This document shows positions 10,101 through 19,009 of a DNA stretch of 64,000 nucleotides, one piece after another. The notes under the pieces are model-generated. The model had not been told where the DNA came from, did not search any database, and saw only the letters and a program-made list of their open reading frames with translations. Both the position numbers and the translations under genes were made by a program. Source of the DNA: Aureimonas altamirensis (GTDB lineage Bacteria; Pseudomonadota; Alphaproteobacteria; Rhizobiales; Rhizobiaceae); assembly GCF_001463885.1 (NCBI RefSeq), contig NZ_BBWQ01000001.1, forward strand, positions 1 through 64,000. Direction: 5' to 3'. Position 1 is the stretch's first letter. The number at the start of each line of letters is the position of its first letter.

Positions 10101-10916
10101 TCAGCGCGATCCGTCCGCCATGATGCGGTCGGGCGAGCGAAGCCGTGTATCGAGCGGGTTCAGCAGGGGTTCGATCAGCTCGACCTCTTCCCGCAGCAGC
10201 GCGGCGTAGGCCGCGACAAGCTCCGGCGTCAGCTTGGCTGTCAGGAACGTCAGCCCGAGGGAGGCGACCGGGCCTGTCTCCATCGCGACGATGGGGACGG
10301 CGATGCCGGCGATACCGACCAGGAATTCGCCCGGATCGAGCGCATAGCCCTTTTCGCGGACCTCGGCGATCGTTTCGCGGACCCGCTCCACCGTCAGGCC
10401 CGAATATGCCCCATATCGCTGGCCATTGGCCTTCAGAATGAACTCGCGCTCGTCCTCCGGCATGAAGGCGAGCATCGCCATGCTGCCCGACGCAACGCCG
10501 AGCGGAACCGAGCCGCCGATGGCGCCGGTCAGCGTCTGCACGACCGTGTCGCCGTCGCGGCGGTCGATGCAGACGGAATCATGATTGTGCCGCGCCATGA
10601 CGGCCACCATCTCGCCGGTCCGGCGACGCAGGCGCTGAAGTGCCGGCTGGCACTGGCTTCGCAGGCCGGGCCCCACCGCTGCCTTGGCGCCGAAGACCAT
10701 CAGCTTCGTGCCCAGCCGATAGCGTCGTCCGCCTGCGGGACGCGACAGAAGCCGGTGACCCACCAGGCTGGTCAGGATGCGATGCGCGGTCGCCGTGTTG
10801 AGGCCTGAGCGCTCGGCGATCTCCTTGAGCGACAGTCCATCGCTGCCACCGTCGGCAACGACATCCAGAAGCGCCACCGCCCGGTCGAGCAACTGTGTTC
10901 CCAGTCTATCGCTCAT
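10101..10916 (-). CDS. IclR-family transcriptional regulator
   Basis: The 271-aa protein has an IclR winged helix (about residues 8-75; LSLKEIAERSGLNTATAHRIL is the HTH) and a GAF-like effector domain ending in PIVAMETGPVASLGLTF and a long helix. IclR regulators commonly control aromatic or amine catabolism. It lies between the FAD oxidoreductase (53 bases downstream) and the divergent demethylase-transporter operon, which makes both the likely targets. The region between its start and 11044 is AT-rich and holds the divergent promoters. Confidence 0.93.
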   Translation of the reverse strand: MSDRLGTQLLDRAVALLDVVADGGSDGLSLKEIAERSGLNTATAHRILTSLVGHRLLSRPAGGRRYRLGTKLMVFGAKAAVGPGLRSQCQPALQRLRRRTGEMVAVMARHNHDSVCIDRRDGDTVVQTLTGAIGGSVPLGVASGSMAMLAFMPEDEREFILKANGQRYGAYSGLTVERVRETIAEVREKGYALDPGEFLVGIAGIAVPIVAMETGPVASLGLTFLTAKLTPELVAAYAALLREEVELIEPLLNPLDTRLRSPDRIMADGSR

Positions 10917-11043
10917 GGATTTTCCATAATGTGATAATTACTGCGTTTCATTCTCTTATCGTGAAAACAGAATTGACACTTCGGGAGCTGGCTGTCCAGT
11001 CTATGGGCATGCCTAATTTGTGCTCTTCATCGGGATGTCTTTG
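10917..11043. promoter_or_regulatory. Divergent promoter region of the N-methyl amine cluster
   Basis: This 127-base stretch is visibly AT-rich against its neighbours. It contains a consensus -35 TTGACA at 10973-10978 on the plus strand; no convincing -10 follows at the ideal distance. The half-site TTTTCCATAAT (10919-10929) is reminiscent of one half of an IclR operator, but the second half is poor. Confidence 0.4.
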
Positions 11044-13164
11044 ATGGGTCTTGCAAATTCCGCCGTGGAGGCAGCAGCAGGCCCCCGCTGGCCGGCGTTG
11101 TTCACCCCATTTCAGGTCAAGAGCCTGCGGCTGAAGAACCGTGTCATGAGCACCAGCCATGCGCCGGGCTACGCCGTGGCAGGCAAGCCGCTGGAGCAGT
11201 ACATCGCCTATCACGAGGAGAAGGCGAAAGGCGGCCTGGCGCTGACGAGCTTCGGCGGGTCCTCGTCCGTCTCGATCGACTCGCCCGCCGCGCAGTGGCG
11301 GCAGATTTCGCTGGCCGACGATAGTATCATTCCGGTCTTCCAGGCGTTCGCCGAACGCATCCATCGCCATGACACGGCGCTGATGTGCCAGGTCAGCCAT
11401 CTCGGTCATCGCTCGCGCTACGACGCGGAAAACTGGCTGGCGCCGATTGCGCCGTCGCCTGTTCGAGAGCCGGCGCACCGGTCGTTTCCCCGCCAGATGG
11501 ACAGGGACGATATCGCCCGCGTGCAGGCGGACTTCGCCGAGGCTGTGCGGCGCTGCCGCGACGGCGGCCTCGACGGTGTGGAGCTTATCGCGTCGGGCGC
11601 GCATCTCATCGGCCAGTTCTTCTCGCCGCACACCAACCGGCGCACCGACGGCTATGGCGGATCGGTCCGGAACCGCGTGCGCTTCGGCATCGAAGTACTC
11701 GAGGCGGTTCGCCGCGCGGTCGGCGACGATTTTGCCGTCGGTTTGCGCCTTTCCTCCGACGAGATGTCGCCCGAGGCGCTGAACCATCAAGAGTGTCTCG
11801 AGATCGCAGCCGCTTTCGCGAACAGCGGGGTGGTGGACTTTCTGACCGTCTCCACCGCGACGAACGCCTCTTCGCTCGGTCTGGCACGATCCATTCCTGG
11901 CATGTGGCAGACGCCGCATCCCTATGTCGCTCTGGCCGGCGATGTGAAACGCGAGACCGGGCTTCCGGTCTTTCATGCCGGACGCGTTCTCGATCTTGAT
12001 CAGGCCGATGCGGCGATTGCCGCGGGGCATCTCGACATGGTCGGGATGACGCGAGCGCATATCGCCGACCCGCATCTGGTGCGCAAGGCGCTGGACGGGC
12101 GCCAAGCGGAGATCCGCCCCTGCATCGGCGCCAATTACTGCGTCGAGCGCCTGCATCTCGGTGGCATGTCGCTTTGCATCCATAATGTTGCGACAGGCCG
12201 CGAGCGGACGATCCCGCAGGCCATAAGCGCCCCCGCCGAAACACCCCTGCGCGTGGTCATCGCCGGCGGCGGGCCCGCCGGGCTGGAGGCGGCGCGCGTC
12301 AGCGCCGAACGCGGACACGACGTGGTTCTGCTGGAGGCTAGTGACCGGTTGGGTGGCCAGTTGCGGATCGCCGAACGGGCGCCGTGGCGTGCCCAGATGG
12401 GCGTGATCGCAGACTGGCTCGCGGCGCGCGTGAAGGCCCTGGGTGTCGATGTGCGGTTGGGCATGAAGGCCGATGCGAATGCCATACTGGCACTGGCGCC
12501 GGACGTCGTCATCGTGGCGACAGGCGGGCATGCCAACCCGGGCGACTTCGAAGGCACTGAACTTGCCGTGACGGCCTCGGCTATCCTTGCCGGCCACGTC
12601 GAACCGGCACAGGACGTGCTGTTGTTCGACGACAACGGGTACAATCAGGGGCTGTCCGCCGCCGAAGCGATCCTCGGCTCTGGAGCAAAGCTTCTCATCG
12701 CTACGCCGGAACGTGCGCTCGGCGCCGAAATGACGGCCTCGAACTACGCCATCCACCTGCGCAACATCTATGGCAAGGGCGGGACCATCCGCCCGGATAC
12801 GCGTCTTGTCCGCCTTGAACGGCATGCGGCTTCCAACAGGCTCGCAGCGACGCTTCGCAACGAGATGACCCATGATCAGGAGACGCTGATCTTCGATCAG
12901 GTCGTCGTCGAAACGGGCACGTTGCCGAATGACGATTTGTTCGAGGCGCTGCGCGCCGTGTCGGGCAATGGCGGCGCGCTCGACTGGGACGCCTATGTTG
13001 CCCTGCGCCCCCAGCCCACACCCGCCAACGGGTTCAGCCTGTTCCGCATCGGCGATGCGGTCGCCAGCCGCGACGTCCACGCATCGATGTACGACGCGAT
13101 GCGGCTCACCCTTCCCATCGGATCGAAATCTTCCCCGCAAGCAACGAAGGAGCATACGCAATGA
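11044..13164 (+). CDS. TMADH-like FMN/Fe-S/FAD oxidoreductase, probable N-demethylase
   Basis: The 706-aa protein has an old-yellow-enzyme-like FMN barrel (about 10-345; HTNRRTDGYGGSVRNR near 200 and HAGRVLDL near 315) and a C-terminal FAD/NAD domain opening with VVIAGGGPAGLEAARVSAERG near residue 405. This is the architecture of trimethylamine dehydrogenase, dienoyl-CoA reductase and bacterial N-methylproline (StcD-like) demethylases. The Fe-S cysteine block is CIGANYC at 360-366 with the last Cys at 378; Ala363 stands where trimethylamine dehydrogenase has its second cysteine. The ATG at 11044 has a GGGA site 8 bases upstream. It leads an operon with an amino-acid transporter and overlaps it by 4 bases. 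Confidence 0.87.
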   Translation: MGLANSAVEAAAGPRWPALFTPFQVKSLRLKNRVMSTSHAPGYAVAGKPLEQYIAYHEEKAKGGLALTSFGGSSSVSIDSPAAQWRQISLADDSIIPVFQAFAERIHRHDTALMCQVSHLGHRSRYDAENWLAPIAPSPVREPAHRSFPRQMDRDDIARVQADFAEAVRRCRDGGLDGVELIASGAHLIGQFFSPHTNRRTDGYGGSVRNRVRFGIEVLEAVRRAVGDDFAVGLRLSSDEMSPEALNHQECLEIAAAFANSGVVDFLTVSTATNASSLGLARSIPGMWQTPHPYVALAGDVKRETGLPVFHAGRVLDLDQADAAIAAGHLDMVGMTRAHIADPHLVRKALDGRQAEIRPCIGANYCVERLHLGGMSLCIHNVATGRERTIPQAISAPAETPLRVVIAGGGPAGLEAARVSAERGHDVVLLEASDRLGGQLRIAERAPWRAQMGVIADWLAARVKALGVDVRLGMKADANAILALAPDVVIVATGGHANPGDFEGTELAVTASAILAGHVEPAQDVLLFDDNGYNQGLSAAEAILGSGAKLLIATPERALGAEMTASNYAIHLRNIYGKGGTIRPDTRLVRLERHAASNRLAATLRNEMTHDQETLIFDQVVVETGTLPNDDLFEALRAVSGNGGALDWDAYVALRPQPTPANGFSLFRIGDAVASRDVHASMYDAMRLTLPIGSKSSPQATKEHTQ

Positions 13165-13985
13165 GGACGTGCATCGGACTTCTGTCGGCGACCGCCATCT
13201 CCATGGCTGTGCTGACGACACCGTCGCTCGCGGACACGCTGGCCGACATCAAATCGCGCGGCACCCTGTCGGTGGGTATCAAGAACGACTATCCGCCCTA
13301 CGGCTTTCTCAACGAGAATGGAGAGATCGTCGGCTTCGAGGTCGAACTGGCCAAGTATGTCGCCAATGAGCTGCTCGGATCTCCGGACAAGATCGAACTG
13401 GTGCCGGTTGTCGCCTCGAACCGCATCGAGTTTCTGAATTCCGGCCGTATCGACGTGATCTTCGCCACGCTCGGCGTTACCGACGAGCGCAAGAAGGTCA
13501 TCGACTATACGGTCGAATATGTGAACTCGCCCGGACCTTCGGTGTTTGCCCGCAAGGAAGCGAAGTTTACCGAGTGGGAGCAACTGCGCGGCCAAAGCCT
13601 GTGCGGAATCCAGGGCTCTTACTTCAACCGTCATCTGACGGATGCGTTCGGTATCCAGCTCGTCAACTTCACCTCGCAGCCCGAAGCGTACCGCGCCCTT
13701 ATGGACAATCGCTGCGTCGGCTTCGTCTTCGACGACATGACGCTGCGCCAGGCGCTCAAGCAAAGCGAATGGGCCGACTACAAGATCGCCGTCGAAACCT
13801 ATGAGTACCTGCCGATTGCCGGCGGGCTGCGCAAGAACGACGCGGCATTCTCCGAAGCGGTCAACGCGGCGATCGTCAAGGCCGAGGGCGAGGGCAAGCT
13901 GATCGAGTGGGAGACCGAATTCGACATGCCGCAATCCGACTATTTGGTCGAGCGCGCCGAGGCCGCTCGCGCTGCAGCCAACTGA
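13161..13985 (+). CDS. Amino-acid ABC transporter, substrate-binding protein
   Basis: The 274-aa protein has a signal peptide (about residues 1-24, cleavage near SLA-DT) and a family-3 solute-binding domain: GTLSVGIKNDYPPYGFLNENG near the N-terminus, VGFEVELAKYVANELLG, and a hinge region around VIFATLGVTDERKK. It binds a polar amino acid or a methylated derivative in the periplasm and delivers it to the permeases encoded next. Its ATG overlaps the stop of the demethylase gene by 4 bases (ATGA), which ties import directly to demethylation. Confidence 0.94.
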   Translation: MRTCIGLLSATAISMAVLTTPSLADTLADIKSRGTLSVGIKNDYPPYGFLNENGEIVGFEVELAKYVANELLGSPDKIELVPVVASNRIEFLNSGRIDVIFATLGVTDERKKVIDYTVEYVNSPGPSVFARKEAKFTEWEQLRGQSLCGIQGSYFNRHLTDAFGIQLVNFTSQPEAYRALMDNRCVGFVFDDMTLRQALKQSEWADYKIAVETYEYLPIAGGLRKNDAAFSEAVNAAIVKAEGEGKLIEWETEFDMPQSDYLVERAEAARAAAN

Positions 13986-14006
13986 TAGAAAGCGGAGCGG
14001 CTACCG

Positions 14007-14723
14007 TTGTTTGGACTCGATTATTCCTGGCTTCTGGATCCTGTCTACCAGCGGTGGCTGCTTCGCGGCATCGTGACGACCCTTGAGCTTGCCGCCCTGT
14101 CATCGGCCGTCGCGGTCATCGCAGGCTTCCTAGGGGCCCTCGTTCTTTCGCTGCGCATCTGGTGGATCGATGCCGTGCTGGAGCCCTTCGTCGAGCTCTT
14201 TCGCAACACGCCGCCGCTGCTGCAGATGCTGTTCTTCTACTTCACGCTGACGCAACTGGGCTTCCGGGTCGAAGACCCCGTGACCGGGTTGACGGTGCCC
14301 TTGTTCAGCGCCTTTGCCTGCGCGGCAATATCGCTGAGCCTGTTCGGCGCGGCGCTTTGCATCGAGGTTTTCCGCTCCGGTCTGGAAGCTGTCCCCAAGG
14401 CGACGCGCGAGGCGGCCCGCTCGCTCGGCTATGGACGCTGGAAACTGTTTGCGAACGTCGAGTTGCCGATCGCCACACGCATCGCGCTTCCCTCGCTGGC
14501 CAACGTCCTGACCAACCTGTTCAAGACCACGTCGCAGGCCTCGGTGATCGCGGTGCCCGAACTCATGTATTACGCCGGCCAGATCTACAACGACACCTTC
14601 CGCACACTGGAGGTGATGACCTTTGTGCTGGTGATCTACGTCGTCCTCGTCAGCATCCTGGCGGGCGCGATGAACCTTCTGGAGCGGGCGTTGGCCTTTC
14701 CCGGTTACGGAAAGGGTTCGTAG
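14007..14723 (+). CDS. Amino-acid ABC transporter permease (HisM/GlnP type)
   Basis: The 238-aa inner-membrane protein carries the polar-amino-acid permease pattern: GIVTTLELAALSSAVAVIAG in the first helices, VELFRNTPPLLQMLFFYF, and the EAA loop EAARSLGYGRWKLFANVELP that docks on the ATPase. About five hydrophobic segments are visible. The start is a TTG at 14007 with a GCGGAG site upstream; no ATG fits. It follows the binding protein by 21 bases and touches the second permease. Confidence 0.93.
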   Translation: MFGLDYSWLLDPVYQRWLLRGIVTTLELAALSSAVAVIAGFLGALVLSLRIWWIDAVLEPFVELFRNTPPLLQMLFFYFTLTQLGFRVEDPVTGLTVPLFSAFACAAISLSLFGAALCIEVFRSGLEAVPKATREAARSLGYGRWKLFANVELPIATRIALPSLANVLTNLFKTTSQASVIAVPELMYYAGQIYNDTFRTLEVMTFVLVIYVVLVSILAGAMNLLERALAFPGYGKGS

Positions 14724-15533
14724 ATGATGAGCCTGACCTACAACGAAAAGAAGCGCCTGACGCAGGCGATCCTCTTTGTCCTCCTGATCGGCTTCGTCAT
14801 CCAGGACGCGATGACGGGCGGATCGCAAAGCTGGCAGCGCGTCTTCGCACGGCTCCCGCTTCTTCTGACGGGGCAAAGTGGCGGATGGCCCGTGACGGGC
14901 GGCTTCCTGCTGAACGTGTTCATCAGCATCGTCGCCATGCTCGTCGCCTCGATCCTCGGCACGATCCTGGCCCTCGGGATGCTCGCCCAGACGGCGAAAC
15001 TGCGCTTGCCCGCATTCTTCGTCATGAACTTCCTGCGCAACTCGCCCTGGATCGTCCTTCTGTTCGCGATGCTTTATCTGCTGCCGTTCCGCATGAACCT
15101 TTTCGGCATACAGATAGAGTTTCCGGCCGCCGCCAAGGCCATCATCGGCCTTAGCCTGCCTGTTGCCGCCAACTTCGCCGAGATCGTGCGCGGAGCGGTG
15201 CAGTCGATCCATGCCGGCCAATGGGAATCGGCACGCTCGCTCGGTTACTCCACCGGGCAGATCTACCGGCGCGTGATCTTTCCGCAGGCCCTGCGCCGGA
15301 TGATCCCCGGCTGGATGAACCTGTACGCCATGCTGATGATCGCAACCGCGCTCGCCACGGTTACCGGCACGCAGGAGGTGGTCACGCTGCTCCGCACCAC
15401 ACTCTCGATGGAAAGCCCGACCACCCTTGTCTACTTCTACGTCACGGTGCTCCTGATGTTCCTTGCCTATTGCTATCCGATCGCCTGGCTCGCACGGCGG
15501 TTCGAGACGTCCATGAAGGGAGACGCGCTATGA
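14724..15533 (+). CDS. Amino-acid ABC transporter permease, second subunit
   Basis: The 269-aa protein has the same permease fold: LLNVFISIVAMLVASILGT, FVMNFLRNSPWIVLLFAMLYLL and the EAA loop ESARSLGYSTGQIYRRVIFP. Its longer N-terminus gives an additional hydrophobic segment (AILFVLLIGFVIQDAM). Together with the gene at 14007 it forms the heterodimeric channel. The start codon directly follows the preceding stop (TAGATG). Its stop overlaps the ATPase start by 4 bases. Confidence 0.93.
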   Translation: MMSLTYNEKKRLTQAILFVLLIGFVIQDAMTGGSQSWQRVFARLPLLLTGQSGGWPVTGGFLLNVFISIVAMLVASILGTILALGMLAQTAKLRLPAFFVMNFLRNSPWIVLLFAMLYLLPFRMNLFGIQIEFPAAAKAIIGLSLPVAANFAEIVRGAVQSIHAGQWESARSLGYSTGQIYRRVIFPQALRRMIPGWMNLYAMLMIATALATVTGTQEVVTLLRTTLSMESPTTLVYFYVTVLLMFLAYCYPIAWLARRFETSMKGDAL

Positions 15534-16279
15534 GCCCGCAGCCGGCGCCTCTCATCCAGATCCGCGATATCCACAAGTCGTTCGGGAGGATCGAGGTTCT
15601 GAAAGGTATCTCGCTCGACGTGACGAAGGGGGAGGCGGTCTGCATCATCGGGCCATCCGGCTCGGGAAAGTCGACCATCCTGCGTTGCATAAACGGGTTG
15701 ACGACGATCGACAGCGGCCAGATCCGCGTCGGCGACCATCATGTCGAGCGATTGCACAGCGAACGCGCGATGCGGCCTCTGCGCCGGCAGGTTGCCATGG
15801 TGTTCCAGCAGTACAACCTCTTCCCGCATAAGACCGCGCTCGAGAACGTCATGATGGCGCCGATCCAGGTGCTGGGCCACGACCGCGAGGAGGTCCGTGC
15901 CCGGGCGCTTGCCAACCTTGCCAAGGTGCGCCTCTCGGGTAAGGAGGACCACTATCCGGGCGAGTTGTCGGGCGGGCAGCAGCAGCGCGTGGCAATCGCG
16001 CGGGCGCTGGCCATGCAGCCCGAAATCATCCTCTTCGACGAGGTGACGGCAGCGCTCGACCCCGAAACGGTCAAGGACGTTTTGACCGCGATCCGCGATC
16101 TGGTCGAAGACGGCCTGACCTGCATTCTCGTGACCCACGAGATGCGTTTTGCCCGCGAGGTCGCCGACAGGGTCTGTTTCACCGACAGGGGGCTGATCGT
16201 CGAGAGCGCACCGCCGGCGGAGCTGTTCGACAGCCCGAAAGAAGAACGGACCCGCGAGTTCCTCGCGCAGATCCTATGA
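15530..16279 (+). CDS. Amino-acid ABC transporter ATP-binding protein
   Basis: The 249-aa ATPase has Walker A GPSGSGKS (about 41-48), a Q-loop in FQQYNLFPHKTALENV, signature LSGGQQQR (about 145), Walker B IILFDEVTAALDPE and the H-loop VTHEM. In most relatives the Walker B reads LFDEPTSALDPE; here Val and Ala replace Pro and Ser, which does not touch the catalytic Glu. It completes the transporter with the genes at 13161, 14007 and 14724 and starts with an ATGA overlap. Confidence 0.95.
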   Translation: MSPQPAPLIQIRDIHKSFGRIEVLKGISLDVTKGEAVCIIGPSGSGKSTILRCINGLTTIDSGQIRVGDHHVERLHSERAMRPLRRQVAMVFQQYNLFPHKTALENVMMAPIQVLGHDREEVRARALANLAKVRLSGKEDHYPGELSGGQQQRVAIARALAMQPEIILFDEVTAALDPETVKDVLTAIRDLVEDGLTCILVTHEMRFAREVADRVCFTDRGLIVESAPPAELFDSPKEERTREFLAQIL

Positions 16280-16307
16280 CCGCCAGATTCTCAGGAACGC
16301 CGCAGCT

Positions 16308-17639
16308 ATGAGCGCCTCCACACCCTCTGACATCTTCGCGACCGACTTTGCCGAACGTCCCTACTGGTGGGACGCCGCGCCGCCCGAAGAAGACCTCAAC
16401 GCCCTTCCGGCCGCCGTGGATGTCGCCATCGTCGGCTCGGGCTATGCCGGGCTGTCCGCTGCCGCCGAACTTGCCCGCGCGGGGCGCTCGGTGGTGGTGC
16501 TGGATGCCGACGCGCTCGGGGCCGGCGCCAGCACGCGCTCGGGCGGGATGGTTTCGAGCGGCCAGAAGCTCGTCGTCGGCGGCGCGATGAAGGGCGTCGA
16601 TCAGGCGTTGTTCGCGCGGTTGATCGAAGACTCGATCGGCTCGTTCGAGCATCTGAAGGCCCTGGTCGACGGGGAGGGGCTGGACGCCGACCTCAAGATC
16701 ACCGGCCGCTTCTTCGGCGCGCATGGCACTAGGGCGAAGAAGCGCCTTGACGATATGGGCCATGCGCTGCGCACCATGACCGGAGCGACCGTGCACTCCG
16801 TCGCCCGCCAGGATCAGCACAGCGCCATCGGCTCGGACTATTACCATGGCGGCATCGTTATCGACGATTATGGCGGCCTGCATCCGGGTAAGTACAACCG
16901 GGCGCTCCGCGATCTGGCACGCCGGCGCGGTGCGATCCTGCGGTCTCATGCGCGCGTTCTTGGTATCGACGATAGCGGAACGGGCAAGACGGTGAGGACC
17001 GCCCGGGGAGACATCAAGGCGGGCGAAGTCGTCATCACCACCAATGGCTACACCGACCGCAAGGCGACACCGGAGCTTGCAAGGCGGCTCGTGCCGGTCA
17101 AATCCTATCAGATCGCGACCGAACCCCTGCCGCCGGAACTGCTTGCCGAGCTGATCCCCGGCGCACGCATGGTGTCGGACACGCGGCGCGACATCATCTA
17201 TACGCGCCCATCGCCCGATGGCACGCGCCTGCTTTTCGGCTCGCGTCCCGGCATTCTGGACAGGCCCGACCGCGAGGCGGCATTGGGCCTCTACAAGCGG
17301 ATGGTCGAGATCTGGCCGCAGCTTGAGGGCCGCAGGATCACGCATGCGTGGAGTGGCTTCGTGGCGATGACGCGCGACAAGGTCGCCCGCATGGGCACTC
17401 TCGACAACGGCGTGTTCGCGGCCGGTTGCAACGGCAACGGCGTCGCGCTGATGACGTATCTCGGCCATCAGACCGCCCTCAAGCTGCTGCGCCGTCAAAA
17501 CCGGCCGGCGGCCTTCGACGGACTGCCGCTCGACGCGATCCCGGCCTATGACGGCCGGCCCTATTTTCTCCCGGTTGTCGCCGGCTGGTATCGGGCGCTG
17601 GATGCGGTCGATCGCCGCTTCGACAACCCAAGCCGCTAA
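16308..17639 (+). CDS. FAD-dependent amine oxidoreductase (PuuB/OrdL-like)
   Basis: The 443-aa protein opens with the ERPYWWDAAPP block typical of gamma-glutamylputrescine-oxidase-like enzymes, then a Rossmann FAD site (VAIVGSGYAGLSAAAELARAG, about 40-60), an STRSGGMVSSG segment, and a C-terminal DKVARMG...GVFAAGCNGNGVALMTYLG flavin-contact block. It probably oxidises a secondary or N-methylated amine formed inside the cell. It follows the transporter by 28 bases in the same direction, so it is likely to be in the operon. Substrate is not determinable from sequence. Confidence 0.85.
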   Translation: MSASTPSDIFATDFAERPYWWDAAPPEEDLNALPAAVDVAIVGSGYAGLSAAAELARAGRSVVVLDADALGAGASTRSGGMVSSGQKLVVGGAMKGVDQALFARLIEDSIGSFEHLKALVDGEGLDADLKITGRFFGAHGTRAKKRLDDMGHALRTMTGATVHSVARQDQHSAIGSDYYHGGIVIDDYGGLHPGKYNRALRDLARRRGAILRSHARVLGIDDSGTGKTVRTARGDIKAGEVVITTNGYTDRKATPELARRLVPVKSYQIATEPLPPELLAELIPGARMVSDTRRDIIYTRPSPDGTRLLFGSRPGILDRPDREAALGLYKRMVEIWPQLEGRRITHAWSGFVAMTRDKVARMGTLDNGVFAAGCNGNGVALMTYLGHQTALKLLRRQNRPAAFDGLPLDAIPAYDGRPYFLPVVAGWYRALDAVDRRFDNPSR

Positions 17640-17664
17640 GCAGACTGGCCGGAGATCCACTCGA

Positions 17665-18825
17665 ATGTTCGATCATGAAGTCGCCGTCATCGGGCTCGGC
17701 GCAATGGGAAGCGCCGTCCTGTATCAACTTGCGAAGGCCGGGGTGGATGCTCTCGGCATCGATCGCTTCGCGCCGCCGCATGTGCAGGGATCGAGCCATG
17801 GCGACACGCGCATCACGCGGATGGCGGTCGGCGAGGGCGAGGATTACGTTCCCTTCGTTGTGCGCTCTCATGCGATCTGGAAAGAGCTGGAGGCGGCTAC
17901 CGGCAATTCGCTCCTGAACGAATGCGGAGCGCTCATCGTCGCGCCGGGCGATCTGAAAAGTTCGCACCACGGCAAACCCGACTTTTTGGCGCGGACCTTT
18001 GCGGCGGCCGAGCGCTTCGCAATTCCGCATGAGCGGCTGGAGGCCGGCCAGATCCGAGCACGCTTCCCCCATCTTTCGGGGATTACCAACGACGCCATCG
18101 CCTACTTCGAGCCGGGCGGCGGCTTCGTGCGTCCGGAACTGTGCATCGAAACGCAGCTCGGGGAGGCACGCAGGCATGGCGCCCATCTGAAGACCGACAC
18201 GACGGTGCTGGCGATCGAGGCGATCGACGGCGGCGTGCGGATAGAGACGGATGGGGCTGCGATCCGCGCGCGGCGCGTGGTCGTCTGCGCCGGCGCCTGG
18301 AATGCGGCGCTGCTCGGTGCGCCCTTCGACGACCTTCTTTCAGTCAACCGGCAGGTGCTCCACTGGTTCGAGCTCGAACGTCCCGAAAGCGCCAGCGAAC
18401 CTGTCATCATCTGGATGCACGGCGCCGGCGACAGCGATTACTTCTACGGCTTCCCACCGCTGCCGGGAGAGGGCGCGCAGAAATTCGCGACCGAGACCTA
18501 TCGCGAGACGACCACCGCCGACGCGATCGATCGTCAGGTACTGCCCGCAGAATCGGCGGAATTCTTCCGAACGCATATCGCGCGGCGGGTTGCGGGTGTC
18601 GGCCCACGGGTGGTGAAGGCGGCGGCGTGCCTTTACACAATGACGCCCGATCGCGGCTTCATTCTGGATTGGCATCCGCGGATGAAGGACGTCTTCGTGG
18701 TCTCGGCCTGCTCCGGACATGGGTTCAAGCACTCTGCCGGTATCGGCGAAACCGTCGCACGGGAAGTCACCCGTGGAGGCGAAACCGAGCTTCGGCCGTT
18801 TACCGTGTCACGCTTCGGCCGCTGA
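17665..18825 (+). CDS. Monomeric sarcosine oxidase / N-methyl amino acid oxidase family
   Basis: The 386-aa protein follows the MSOX/N-methyltryptophan oxidase family: FAD site VAVIGLGAMGSAVLYQLAKAG (about 6-26), SSHGDTRITRMAVGEGEDYV, and the C-terminal SACSGHGFKHSAGIGE block. The cysteine in KAAACLYTMTPDRGF matches the one that carries covalently bound FAD in these enzymes. The reaction releases formaldehyde from an N-methyl amino acid. It is the last gene of the cluster and, together with the TMADH-like demethylase, gives two successive demethylation steps. Confidence 0.9.
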   Translation: MFDHEVAVIGLGAMGSAVLYQLAKAGVDALGIDRFAPPHVQGSSHGDTRITRMAVGEGEDYVPFVVRSHAIWKELEAATGNSLLNECGALIVAPGDLKSSHHGKPDFLARTFAAAERFAIPHERLEAGQIRARFPHLSGITNDAIAYFEPGGGFVRPELCIETQLGEARRHGAHLKTDTTVLAIEAIDGGVRIETDGAAIRARRVVVCAGAWNAALLGAPFDDLLSVNRQVLHWFELERPESASEPVIIWMHGAGDSDYFYGFPPLPGEGAQKFATETYRETTTADAIDRQVLPAESAEFFRTHIARRVAGVGPRVVKAAACLYTMTPDRGFILDWHPRMKDVFVVSACSGHGFKHSAGIGETVAREVTRGGETELRPFTVSRFGR

Positions 18826-19009
18826 GTGAACGGACGGAAGCGCCAGTCGGCACAGCCTTACCCTATCCGGAACCTCGTTGCATCGCTGCCGCCACCGTTG
18901 GCCTCCGCCTCCTCTGACAGCGCCTCGGCGGATGCAGAACAAGGCCGCGGTTGGAGTTTGACCTCTGCATCATGTTAAGGCGGGCTGACGAACCACGAAT
19001 TGAGGCCTG

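Noticed and set aside
10948-13221. Long open frame (757 codons) antisense to the demethylase gene
   Set aside because: It is Arg/His/Gly-rich without domains, and the plus strand encodes a clear FMN/FAD enzyme. High GC makes long antisense frames common.
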